From Hemicentrotus pulcherrimus (taxonomy: Eukaryota; Echinodermata; Echinoidea; Camarodonta; Strongylocentrotidae), in assembly GCA_003118195.1 (NCBI GenBank), contig BEXV01000344.1, positions 209,343-233,567 on the forward strand: DNA of 24,225 bases. The letters run 5' to 3'. Positions 1-10,000 of this stretch are shown in pieces (within the stretch, counting starts at the first letter, position 1; every line of letters starts with the position of its first letter). A program made the position numbers and the translations under genes. The notes under the pieces are model-generated. The model ran no database searches, was not told where the DNA came from, and was given only the letters and a program-made list of their open reading frames with translations.

Positions 1-364
1 CAAAATATGGAATTTATACTAATTTTCCTTCAATTTGGTAATTGCTAAATCAACGTTGCCCCATATTATTATAGCGCATGCGCGTATATGTGCGCACAAC
101 AAAACAGGCTTAACCTCCGTTCCATACTAGATCCCTGATTTGTTACAATACTTTGGAATGCGCAACACTACCATGACTCATTACGTAATCCGAACATGAT
201 TTATAAAGGATATACAATAGTTTATATTGCCCTTAAATTTATTTTTCGAAAGTAGTCGCGATTGTGTTTCTTCAAGGTTTCGCAAACTTCAAAATTAAAA
301 TTACGACTGTCCGGTGTAAACATAGCTATTCCTTATTTCTTTCGTTAACGTTTTCATTATTTAG
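1..364 (+). other. Intron upstream of the transporter exon, partial
   Basis: No coding segment is recognisable here. The stretch ends in a pyrimidine/AT-rich tract and an AG at 363-364 that serves as acceptor for the exon starting at 365. It is probably the 3' part of an intron of the plus-strand transporter gene, whose earlier exons lie to the left of the window. Confidence 0.55.
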
Positions 365-508
365 TTGCTGGGATGGGACGTGCAGTCAACTATTCAATCA
401 TCTTCTCGGCATCTATCGAGACTTTTGGTCACTCCGTCCACCAAGAGTCATTCTCCATGCTTTTAGTATCATACGGTGTCGGCTGCCTCCTCGCAGCCAT
501 CATACCAG
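365..508 (+). CDS. Penultimate coding exon of an MFS (monocarboxylate transporter-like) carrier
   Basis: This internal exon is flanked by an acceptor (tttcattatttag before 365) and a strong donor (gtgagt from 509). It enters with two bases of a split codon and leaves with one, so it is a symmetric 144-bp phase-1 exon that joins the next exon in frame. The reading AGMGRAVNYS...SMLLVSYGVGCLLAAIIP has a small-residue, hydrophobic stretch (SMLLVSYGVGCLLAAIIP) typical of a late transmembrane helix of a 12-helix carrier. The family assignment rests on the joined two-exon product: a helix, a short loop containing FDLTGSY, then a final helix, which is the arrangement at helices 11-12 of SLC16-like carriers. 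The methionine at 373 is internal and is not the gene's start. Confidence 0.72.
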
Positions 509-1037
509 GTGAGTTAACACCTCTGCCTGACAAGTTTATTGTTTCTCGCGCTGTAAGATGGTGCTCACACAGTATAGCTAACAATGTGGAAGTGTCTTTA
601 ATATTGGCCAGTAGTTCTTTTCTAAAATTGTTCTCTGCATGTGATAGCAGAGAAAAGCTTCTCGTGGAGCGAATTATTTGTATGTTGCCACAAGGTAGCT
701 ACAAGGAGAATTTCAGACAATGATTAAAGCACAAGTTTAAATTTACCCTAAGCTCAATTACCTTAGCAGTTTGAAGCTTCTCTTTCACCCCACTGTGTCA
801 CATCTTGACCACATAAGGACTTCTTAATAAATATTGTTAGGGAACAGAGAACATAGCAAACACAACGTGTGTTATGGTTAACACAGTGAAAGTGTAAGAA
901 ATATCCCATGTAGACAAATTATGATATCTATGCAGTTGTATTTCTCAGTCAACTCAGTTTGTTCTACACTTGTTTACCCAGAATAAGAAATTATTTGAAA
1001 GAACTACATGTATTGTGAAAAATGTGAAGACCATGCG

Positions 1038-1074
<37 letters not shown>

Positions 1075-1305
1075 CTCATTTTAAAATTCATTTGTGAAGA
1101 GTAAGCATATAATATATTTGTCAAGAAATTTCTCCAAAAATTAATGAAAACCTGAAGATTTGTTTTTAATGCTGCAATAATGAGGCAGCTAGAGTTTGAC
1201 GAATTGAAGTGTCTTTCAAGTTATCAGAACTGCCACAAAATGTTTTCTCATCCTTTACAAAGTAGGACTTAACGTTTTCTTCTCTATCTTGTGTCCGGTG
1301 TCTAG
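509..1305 (+). other. Intron of the transporter gene
   Basis: It is bounded by a gtgagt donor and a pyrimidine-rich acceptor ending in ctag at 1302-1305. It contains a pure GA dinucleotide run at about 1036-1072 and otherwise AT-rich sequence with nothing recognisable. Confidence 0.7.
1036..1072 (+). repeat. (GA)n microsatellite
   Basis: An uninterrupted GA dinucleotide run of about 17 units lies inside the transporter intron. Confidence 0.95.
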
Positions 1306-1643
1306 GGCTCAGCTTTGATCTGACGGGATCGTACACACCGGCCAACTACTGCGGGGCCGTCCTGTGGCTGATCGCTGCTGCTCTCTATCTCGCCGTCTAC
1401 TGCTTGAAGAACCGCAAGAACCGTCTACGCATGGGCCAATACTCGACCGTGCGTCAACGCTCCAGCGACAAGAACGCGTCAATGTTGAAAGTCGAAACGT
1501 GTACACCGCTCACCGTCGCGCACGCCTTGACGGAGAAGGGCATCGATTTAGAGGGCGCTCTTGAAGTTCTCAAAGCCGACATCAGAGATTCGACGGTGGT
1601 CGTTGCTCAAGAGTATGTTGTCGACAAGGTTTCCACTGTGTGA
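1306..1643 (+). CDS. Terminal coding exon of an MFS (monocarboxylate transporter-like) carrier
   Basis: The exon completes the split glycine codon from 508 and reads without a stop to TGA at 1641-1643. It begins GLSFDLTGSYTPANYCGAV, followed by a hydrophobic helix (LWLIAAALYLAVYCL), a basic stretch (KNRKNRLR) and a cytosolic tail of about 70 residues. An F/Y-D-x-T-G-x-Y loop between helices 11 and 12 followed by a last helix and a basic cap is typical of the SLC16 group, which moves monocarboxylates such as lactate with protons across the plasma membrane. With only the last two helices visible, another MFS family is possible. The protein ends in VSTV, which fits a class I PDZ-binding consensus. 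The exon is richer in GC than its surroundings, as expected for coding sequence. Confidence 0.7.
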
Positions 1644-3010
1644 AAGGTTATAATATTTTGTAACCTATTCACAATTTCGATTAAGGCAAATTTCACTCCC
1701 ACGCAAATTTCCAGGACCTTATGCGAAGGTCTATGCAATCCATAGGCAATTGCCTTGTCCATATTAAGGGTTGACATCTAGTAAGAAAGCAAGACAAATG
1801 TCCTCAATTTATGTCAAAAAGTTAGTGAGGAAAGTTCTGTATCAGGTTGGGAGGAGGGAGATACGTAGATTGACATAAAGAAGATAAATATAATCTCGAG
1901 GGGAAAAAAATGACGGTGATATTTTCCATGTAAGACGGAAAATCGAGAAGCACAGATCTCGGTAAAATGCGTGTAAGTATTTGCACCTCTCTTCAGCTTC
2001 GATGACGAAATTTTTTCCTTATTCTTTGCTTTCAATAGCGAAATGATTAGAGAAGGTTGTAAAAAGGTGACCAAGTGTTAATTTTGGACCAACATTTGAT
2101 ATGAAATTAATGGATCTCGCAATGAAATACGCACTTTTTGCCATACAAATTGAGATGAGGAAGGTGCATTCATTGTATGCGGCAAGCCTGAAGTCGATGA
2201 CTTGTGCATGTAGTGTATCTGTCAAGCGATTAGACTCATCGTATATGTATTAGGTGCTATATAGTTTCATGATAATATTATTGATATATTTTATGCGTAT
2301 CTTTCAAAGCAACATACAAACAATGCAATCATCGTAAAGGGGGTTATTTAAGAAAAATAGTGAAGGGTCAACGATACAGGGTGTTATTATCCCGTTTACA
2401 GGGAAAATGAGTTGCTAGGGCATTATGTTGCTGTATGCTGACCAATATGTAAGCGCAGAGCCATCGAGTTTGTGAAGCTTTTTTTAAAGTATGTATGGTG
2501 CTTGTAAAGTGCCTTTCGTGAAAGGACTTGTATGTGTATTTATTATGTGTGTTGTAGTTGATGCGTTTACACTTTTTAAAGCAGTGCGTTTACATGAAAC
2601 ATTATTCAGATGCCTTATTGTTTTAATATTAGCCGTCATTTCTGGTGTTTGCAACATCATGGATCTCCAGAATATACGGAGAGGCATCTATTTGTGAGAC
2701 GTTTGTAATGATGAATGTGTGTGTATTTATTATGATGCATGGTTGTATTATGTAGTTTAGACTTTAGAGGTCGTTTACATGAAAAAATTACGGAAGCGAA
2801 TTTTTGTCTGAATAGTGGCGCGCGTTTGTAGTTTTTTCAAACTTCTTGACTGTAAAAAGTGTTTTATAAACATATGAAGGACAGACTGCCATTTCCGTTG
2901 TTGATGCTCAAACGAATGAAAGTTAATTATGTATTGAGACCTTTGAAAAATTTACTATAATTTTATATATGACAGCTGCAGCTGAACTTGATTATCTTAT
3001 TTTATAACAA

Positions 3011-3016
3011 AATAAA
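3011..3016 (+). terminator. Candidate polyadenylation signal of the transporter gene
   Basis: This is the first AATAAA after the stop codon, about 1.37 kb downstream. A GT-rich stretch follows within roughly 60 bases (around 3050-3090), the usual arrangement of a cleavage site. Other AATAAA copies further on (3865, 4235) are alternatives. Confidence 0.4.
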
Positions 3017-3870
3017 ACGATTGCAAGGTCTTTCGAGAAATCATCTGGGTTGATTTTTTTGCAAGTCTTTGTGATCGTGTCTTTGTAATGTGTACCTGTA
3101 TACTCTAACTAGACAATCCAGTGAAACTGTAACAATTACCTTTTGCCTCCATGTACATGTAGTCCATGTGACGAACAAGTTTGAGCAGCTAAAATTCTTT
3201 CATGATGTCAGTGTGTTACTGGGTGTATACAAGTTATTGCTTTCACTGTTTTGGCGTTGCACTCGATAGTTTGTTACATCTCTTAAAATGAACCACTTGT
3301 ATTTACACGAAAAATGTGCACAGATCATGGATAATTTTACTGTGTATATAAGTTAGTAAGATTAGCATTGCAGTAATGCTTACATTGTTTTTATATTCGA
3401 TGCTCTCGCCCCAGAGTTGTATTTTTACAGTCTACATCTCATATTTGTTTGTTTTTATGATTAGAGCAATATTGCTTCAATTGTTTTGATAGTATTGTAT
3501 ACCCACTATGAAATTAATTGAATTCATGTAGTTTACATGTTTTACGCATGTATTTATCGTATATTTCGAGAAAACCGTTAACTCATATTTTACAGAGTTA
3601 ACGCTCTTCTGGTGCCAAACTAATCGTGTATAAATATCAGTAGGAGTATGTATTTGTTCCATATTTGAAACTACATGTAGACTAGAAAGCGGGTCATATA
3701 TTTTCTTACACTTCAAGAAACAATGTGATTACCTTACCAAAGTTAAGTGGATAATATTTTTGAAGGAAAATATTTTACTTGTAATCAAATGTGGCGATGA
3801 TGATTAACTTCATGTGACCTTGTTTCAGGGTAAACATATAACGCTGAAGTATAAAAAAAAAAGAAATAAA

Positions 3871-3950
3871 GAGAGAGAGCGAGAGAGAAAGAAAGAGAGC
3901 GAGAGAGAGAGAGAGAGAGGGGAGAGAGCCGAGAGAGGGAGACAGAGATA
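3871..3950 (+). repeat. GA-rich simple repeat
   Basis: An almost all-purine tract built of GAGA and GAAA units lies directly after an AATAAA hexamer. Confidence 0.9.
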
Positions 3951-4291
3951 AAATACATCCGTTAGCTTAATGTTATTTATCCTTTGTACAGCTGTCTAAA
4001 TGGTAGTACATTGTATGTATGTATCTGTTGAAATGTAAATGCCCATGCATTCCGATAAACCGTTATAATTATACGTCTTGCCTTGTAACTCATGCTGTGA
4101 AAGTAGAGTAGGTTTTATATATTCATTTGCAGGAGTATATAATTACACGTATATGATAGAAGTTATTTTTTTCCGCTCGCACGAACATTAATTGATAGTA
4201 TACTATGTGATATGAGAATGTTTATATTCTTGACAATAAAGATGATAACTATTCTCACAAAAGAGATCACCTTGCCTATTGTGGTTTTGTT

Positions 4292-4451
4292 GAGGAAGTA
4301 GAGAGGGAGAGAGAGAGAGGAAGAGAGAGAGGGGGGGGGGGGGAGAGAGAGAGAGAGAGAGGGGGAGTAGAATTATGACAGGGAATATGAGAGCATGAGA
4401 ACATGCAAGAGGAGATAAAGGAGAATGAGAGCGAGAAAGATGTTAAGAGGA

Positions 4452-4483
<32 letters not shown>

Positions 4484-4498
4484 GGAGAAGGGGTGGTG
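4292..4498 (+). repeat. Purine-rich simple repeats
   Basis: There are two GA-rich arrays (about 4292-4368 and 4441-4498) with a G-run of about 12 near 4331, separated by mixed purine-rich sequence. The opposite-strand open frame here is only a serine/leucine-rich readout of the repeat. Confidence 0.9.
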
Positions 4499-4600
4499 AG
4501 CTCGGGGACAATGTGTGAGTTTGATTGTCGAAAATGAGTATAGGTAAAACAATAAAAAAAAACTTCGGTATATATACTATTCACAAACGGAAGACAAATT

Positions 4601-6634
4601 ACACGGAAGATAATGTATTAGATATTTATTTTTAAACGGGAAAAATCGAGAGAGAATTTTTCAAAAGGAAGGATACATTCAACATTTGACCTTTAAAGTT
4701 TTAAACTGTACAAAGAAGAATTACAAATTCACGACGAAACTGCGTCGAAAAGAAGGTGCAGGTTTGATACACAGCAGTTCGCCTTCTGAATTGTTTAAAT
4801 ACGATCTTTTGTTTTCTCATTAAATAGCACACTCGGTTGGTGATGGCAACAATGATTGTCCAGATTGTCTATACAATTATTACAACCCTACACAATAATA
4901 ACATGTACATTGTATTTACAGTTCAATTTACATGACATAAAAAGAATGATAAATTTATCAAGAACTTAAATGGCATATATTAACGGATGCAAACAAGGCT
5001 AAGTGTCCATTGCCGCTAAGTTGCAATTCGGTAAAATGAAGAGGTATTTTTAACCCTCTTAAATCGCAATCTAAAACTACTTACATTGTACCAACCGTTG
5101 GTTCTCATACGGTTAATGTATAATATCTTCCATTGGTAGCTTTCCTGAATTTGCATAGAAATGTGAAGATGGAAATCATAATTACAAATCTCCATCCAAA
5201 AATCTTCCATTTTCTTCCTGGAATTCTGATTGTAACCATCATTGCATTTTCCTTGGTTGACGAGAAATACATAGCATTTATGGCGTTTCGAAATCTCTGG
5301 TACGTCCTTTCAATTTCAAGACCTAAGACATCAGCATAAGAGTTCAACAAGAGTTTTTTTTTTTGGGGGGGGGAAGGGTGGGGTTCTTTCAGGAAAGTTG
5401 TAAATTTCTGTCAATTGTTAATGATATCAGTTATCTTAATAACCTTCATCATCATCGTATTTGTCAGTAATAAGCAATCAATCATGAAAATCATCATCAT
5501 CCTTTAATATAAATTCAAATTGATTTTCATAATACAATGGCAAAGTACTTTTCTGTTTTCAGAAACGGCTGGGAAGGAGCGGTGGGGAAGGATACCATGA
5601 ATACCTGCATGTCTACTCATAAAGGATAATACAGTTACGGAAATTGAGAGTCAATACATTATGTTTCCCTCTCATGGTTGTATTTGCTTAAAAGTTGCTT
5701 ATCAGAATGACATTATCAAAAGTAGCCATGATATTATTTTTTATTAAGATCTCGCTTCACATCGTATAACGATTGCATACACACACGATCGTCTATGTCA
5801 TAAAAGAGCTAAGGAACACACACGACATCTGAATATGAGTAGGTACACTGCTATTGCTTCTTGCTGATACAAAATACGCAATAATTTGTTAAAACTCTTT
5901 TCTTAAGCTGTATCTGTTTCTCATACATCTTTACATGGACGTCGCTAAGGCGGGTGCGGGATTTTTCTATCCCAAATCAAATAAAATGTTCTTTCGGCAA
6001 ATTTGAAATGTTTATCCACCGTCGGCCAAATCAAAAATATTGATGATCTTTTTGAAGGGGGGTTTGCTGAAAAATTTGCAACATCTATCAGCAAACTGAG
6101 AGATCCATCAGATTTTACCCCTTAATTTCGTTAGCTAGTAAGTACATAAACATAGCACTATAGCATGTGAATTCAGAGGTACTTTAATGTTACTAATTGC
6201 GCAAAACAAAGGCAAGTCTATATCTAAGCATGGACAGGCAATCATATTATTTCGGTTTATCTAAAATATAAGTTCTCTAAAACAAAAATTGATCAGGGTA
6301 CCAAAATTCTCTACATTAAAACACGATTCCTGTCGCATTGTGCAGCGCGCATTTTAAAAATCATAAGTCACTTTAGAATAATCCCTGAAAGAATATGGCG
6401 AAGTGCTCCGTTAAAAGATCATTGTCTACAAGTTGAATTTGAATGTGTCTCCAATCCACACCTACAATTTCTCCATCAAAAAATATGAAGGAATCTTCTG
6501 GTTCGAAGTGTCGGTCATTTGAAAATATCTCATATAATTACGAGTGCACTCTATATCTCACACATGCTGTTTAGCAGAGGTAAACTCCAGATTCCAGTTT
6601 TCTTTATCTCTCGGGTTCTATTCTCAGCTTATTC
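4601..6634. other. Intergenic region between convergent genes, including the tolloid 3' untranslated region
   Basis: No coding exon is recognisable. The right-hand part is probably the 3' untranslated region of the minus-strand tolloid gene. Minus-strand polyadenylation hexamers occur as AATAAA at 5740-5745 and ATTAAA at 6183-6188. A T-run followed by a G-run lies at about 5354-5373. Confidence 0.45.
5740..5745 (-). terminator. Candidate polyadenylation signal of the tolloid gene
   Basis: AATAAA on the minus strand (tttatt on plus) lies about 890 bases after the tolloid stop codon. An ATTAAA variant at 6183-6188 is closer. The site used cannot be decided from sequence alone. Confidence 0.35.
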
Positions 6635-6793
6635 TCAGTTATAATATATTTCTTCCTCTTCTTCGCCTCCACCCTCTAGTAATTCTCCATCAGTTAGCTT
6701 GAATATTGCGAGGAAGCCCTTCTTATTAATAGTATCATCAGATGAGAAAGTGATCATCAATGAATCATCCGATGAAACTATATCGTCAGGGGC
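6635..6793 (-). CDS. tld: Tolloid terminal exon: CUB5 end and acidic tail
   Basis: Residues 842-893 then TGA at 6635-6637, reading [40 protein letters not shown] and [12 protein letters not shown]. It completes CUB5 (the SSDDT segment is the last calcium-site loop). The tail after CUB5 is strongly acidic with five consecutive glutamates, unlike the short basic tail of vertebrate BMP1. The acceptor ends in gaaacag. Confidence 0.94.
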   Translation of the reverse strand, partial: APDDIVSSDDSLMITFSSDDTINKKGFLAIFKLTDGELLEGGGEEEEEIYYN

Positions 6794-7027
6794 CTGTTTC
6801 AATCAAGAAAAAATAAATACGAAAAGAGAAATAAGACAAAGATAAAGAATAAGGATGATACATGAATTTGTCCCTTAAATTCTTAATTTGTTTAGCTGAA
6901 CTATATTTTAAAAAGTAGAAAATTTAACGCATGCTGATTATCGTTTTGATAAAAGGAACAATGTTTTTCGTTTGTTTCCTTTAAATAAATTGTACCTTCA
7001 TTTGGTACGTAGACGAAAGTGGCCGTA

Positions 7028-7066
<39 letters not shown>

Positions 7067-10000
7067 ACACACACACACACATACACACAACATAACTATT
7101 AGAGAACGGGACGTACGGACGTACGGACGGACGGACAACCCGAAAACATAATGCCTCCGGCTTCTTCGTAACGGAGGCATACAAATAGGAAGGAGAATTT
7201 TGTTTACATTGTCCACTCTAATCGGAGGAGGATATTGAATGGAAATACATAACAGTACGAGAAATCATCTATAAAAGACAGGGAAAATTATAAAGGGAAA
7301 TAATAACGAATTTATCAGAAACAATTAGACCAGATAACTAAAAGTAAAATCATATATATACAAACGAGAAAAGGCTACTTACTCGATGACCGCAAAACCG
7401 TCCAAAAGATTCTGCCGCATGGTTGTCGCCATCAAGGATCATCACCTGGTCGTAGTTGCATTCTGTCTCGTGTTCGATGTCGAATGATCGGAACCATAGA
7501 TGGATGAAATGGTCATCGGGTGAGACGATGGTCCATTCACACGACTCCTGTGTCAATGGATGAACAGGTGTTTGAAACGTTAAAGGGGAAACCGTACGTC
7601 ACAAAGTAGTTTTATGCCTACTAAAAGCTATGCAACGAAATCAATTTTGGATTGAATTTTAGTCAATCAAAAGATTATCAAAAATAACAATGCATGAAAT
7701 ACAAATCAAGAGCAAAGTTATAACATTTGTACATGATCAACAAGTCTTAAATCTTAATCAAACATGTTTAAAAAGATCCTTCAGTTTAAAGTTTAAGCAA
7801 TGAAAAGAAAAACATAATATATCGGCACAATCAATGGGTCACTTTTTCACTCGTGACGTACGTCCACCAGTTGCTCCCATCTCCCTGGTTCCACACAGAA
7901 ACCTACGTTACTTTTTGGAAACCTTCGTTACTACATTGAATTGTCATTGGATCGTCACGCATTTCCAACAGTTTAAACTGACTTGACAGTTTCTAATGTA
8001 ACTAAGATACAAGCGACGAACTGGATAAGTCCTCAGAGATCGGGTCTGACTGCCCGAAAAAAGAGACTTAAAGAAAGTAGATCCCAAGTTGTCTAAGCTT
8101 ATTTGACTGACGTACCTGATTCTCATAGTTCTGGTCTCCGTAATCGGCGTGTGAGTAGAGTCGCTGGGCTGAGAGTTCTGCGACGAGCCGGCCACCGCAT
8201 TCTGTTGAAACGGAGATGAGACAAAATTAACTGGCTTGGATTTATTATGAAAGGTATTTTGTATGTAAATTATTCCCATCTACCCAGGTGTATTGAGCAG
8301 AGTCGCTGAGCAGAGTCGCTCGGAAGAGTAAACCGAGAGTGACCTGTGACCTGTCGGCCATCTGAGAAGAAGAAAGGAAGGAGACAACGTTTTATTTCCA
8401 TGGATTGGTTGAATTAAAAATGCAATACTTGAGTGTACTACAGGCTTAAGATGGTACCCAGTAGGAGGCGAAACTCATTGTGTTTACCGGTAATATGATA
8501 TTTCGACTAATGAAATCACACACGCCGCCAAATGATGATAAAACCAACAAGGCAAATGATTTAGTTTTCAAAGATACAAAATTGGAACTTGGGTTGTCAT
8601 TTTGGTATAAGGCTAGGTTTAGGAAGTGGTTTTTTGAGGTTGAACCAGTCAGAGTGAAAGTTACCATGAAGGTCAGCACTGACTGCCGAGCAATTTGCTA
8701 GCAAGCGTAAATGGGGCATAAGATCAATAACAAGTAAAAGCGACGCCCGCATGCCCACGGCCAATTACGCTTTTTAGCCGGCACACCTGTCCGCCTACGC
8801 AAGCACATGGGTACACGCCTGTACGCAAATTGCTGAAACAATACCCTCCAATACCTGGCGTAACTTACGCGTAGAGTGCGTGGCTGAGAATCCACTCCTC
8901 GAAACAGAGGCGTCCGAGTAGAAACTAATGAACATGTGGTTGCTGCTCGATACGACTGCGTCCGGGATTGTAGCACCGCAGTACCGGCCTAGGACCTGAC
9001 CCTCGTCGTTATCGCTGTCAAAGATTTCGACGCGGTCGTAGGTGCACTCCTGGTGCTGCTCTAAGTCAAAATCATCGAACATCTACGGGAAAAAATACAG
9101 TGTGATGTTTTTAATGAATTTTTAATGAATTGTCATCGATTTCTTTATTCACCATAAGAGTTTCGGAGACACTCCGTAAAAACAAAAGAAGGAAAACACA
9201 ATTTTTAGGAAATTTCGAGTGCCAATCAGTAGTTCAGGTATCATCAAAAATAATGAAGACGAAAGTGGTGAAAAACGAAAAATTGAGAGTATTGTCATTT
9301 GATTTAATTCTTTTAATGTCTCCCTTCGTTTTCGATCTTTTATATATATTTTTCCAATGCCACTAGCAGAATATAGGACTACACATTCTGTTTCTAACAT
9401 ATCTTCTTTTGGGCGAAGGTCTGTGCTTACCAACACAATCTTATGCCCAGGGTTTGCAGAGATATGCCAGGTACACTCTTTACGCTTCGGGTAATTGTCG
9501 GGATAGTTGGGACTTGTGATGATGCCCGTGGTTGACTGTATCTCTCTCCTACAACCAGCTGGGAAATAAACAAATGTGGAGCAAAAATTACAAAGGTCAA
9601 TTAATTAAGAGCAGTTATCGTCCCATTTTAGAGGTTCGATCGATCCGAATCAATCTACAGTTCTGTGCTATTAATATAATTGCAAAGAGCATATCCGTGA
9701 AATTATCGGCAACGATTCCTTATTGTCACATCTGCTAAAAGCATATCAAACAATCCAATATTTCATATTTCAAACGTTAGTTTTTGTCACCAGCTAACAC
9801 CATATACACCCCTCTAACACTACATCATCCAAAAGCGGTAACACCGCATACTATTTGGTCAACACCGTTTTGTCGAACCGATCAAAACCTTTATCACCGA
9901 CTGTGTTACAACCTTGTCACTCTCTCGGCTTCCGATCAATCGCCTACTTTATTACTGATCTTTCCAAAACTAATGCTTATGTTACCAGCTAGCACCCTCG

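Larger units (their letters stand above)
1644..4600 (+). other. 3' untranslated and downstream region of the transporter gene
   Basis: No protein-coding exon is recognisable. The stretch is AT-rich, and its short open frames have no family features. AATAAA hexamers on this strand occur at 3011-3016, 3865-3870, 4235-4240 and 4551-4556, so the transcript could end at any of several sites; which is used cannot be decided from sequence alone. GA-rich tracts occupy the later part. Confidence 0.5.
6794..7382 (-). other. Tolloid intron with AC microsatellite and small hairpin
   Basis: This intron separates the last two coding exons. It holds an AC repeat (7029-7088), a degenerate GGAC-rich run (7108-7137) and a hairpin (7151-7180). 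Nothing else is recognisable. Confidence 0.8.

Noticed and set aside
2491..2697. A 68-codon hydrophobic open frame in the carrier 3' region
   Set aside because: It looks like one or two membrane segments but lies in AT-rich untranslated sequence with no other coding sign.
4276..4584. Minus-strand serine/leucine-rich frame
   Set aside because: It is a readout of GA-rich simple repeats.
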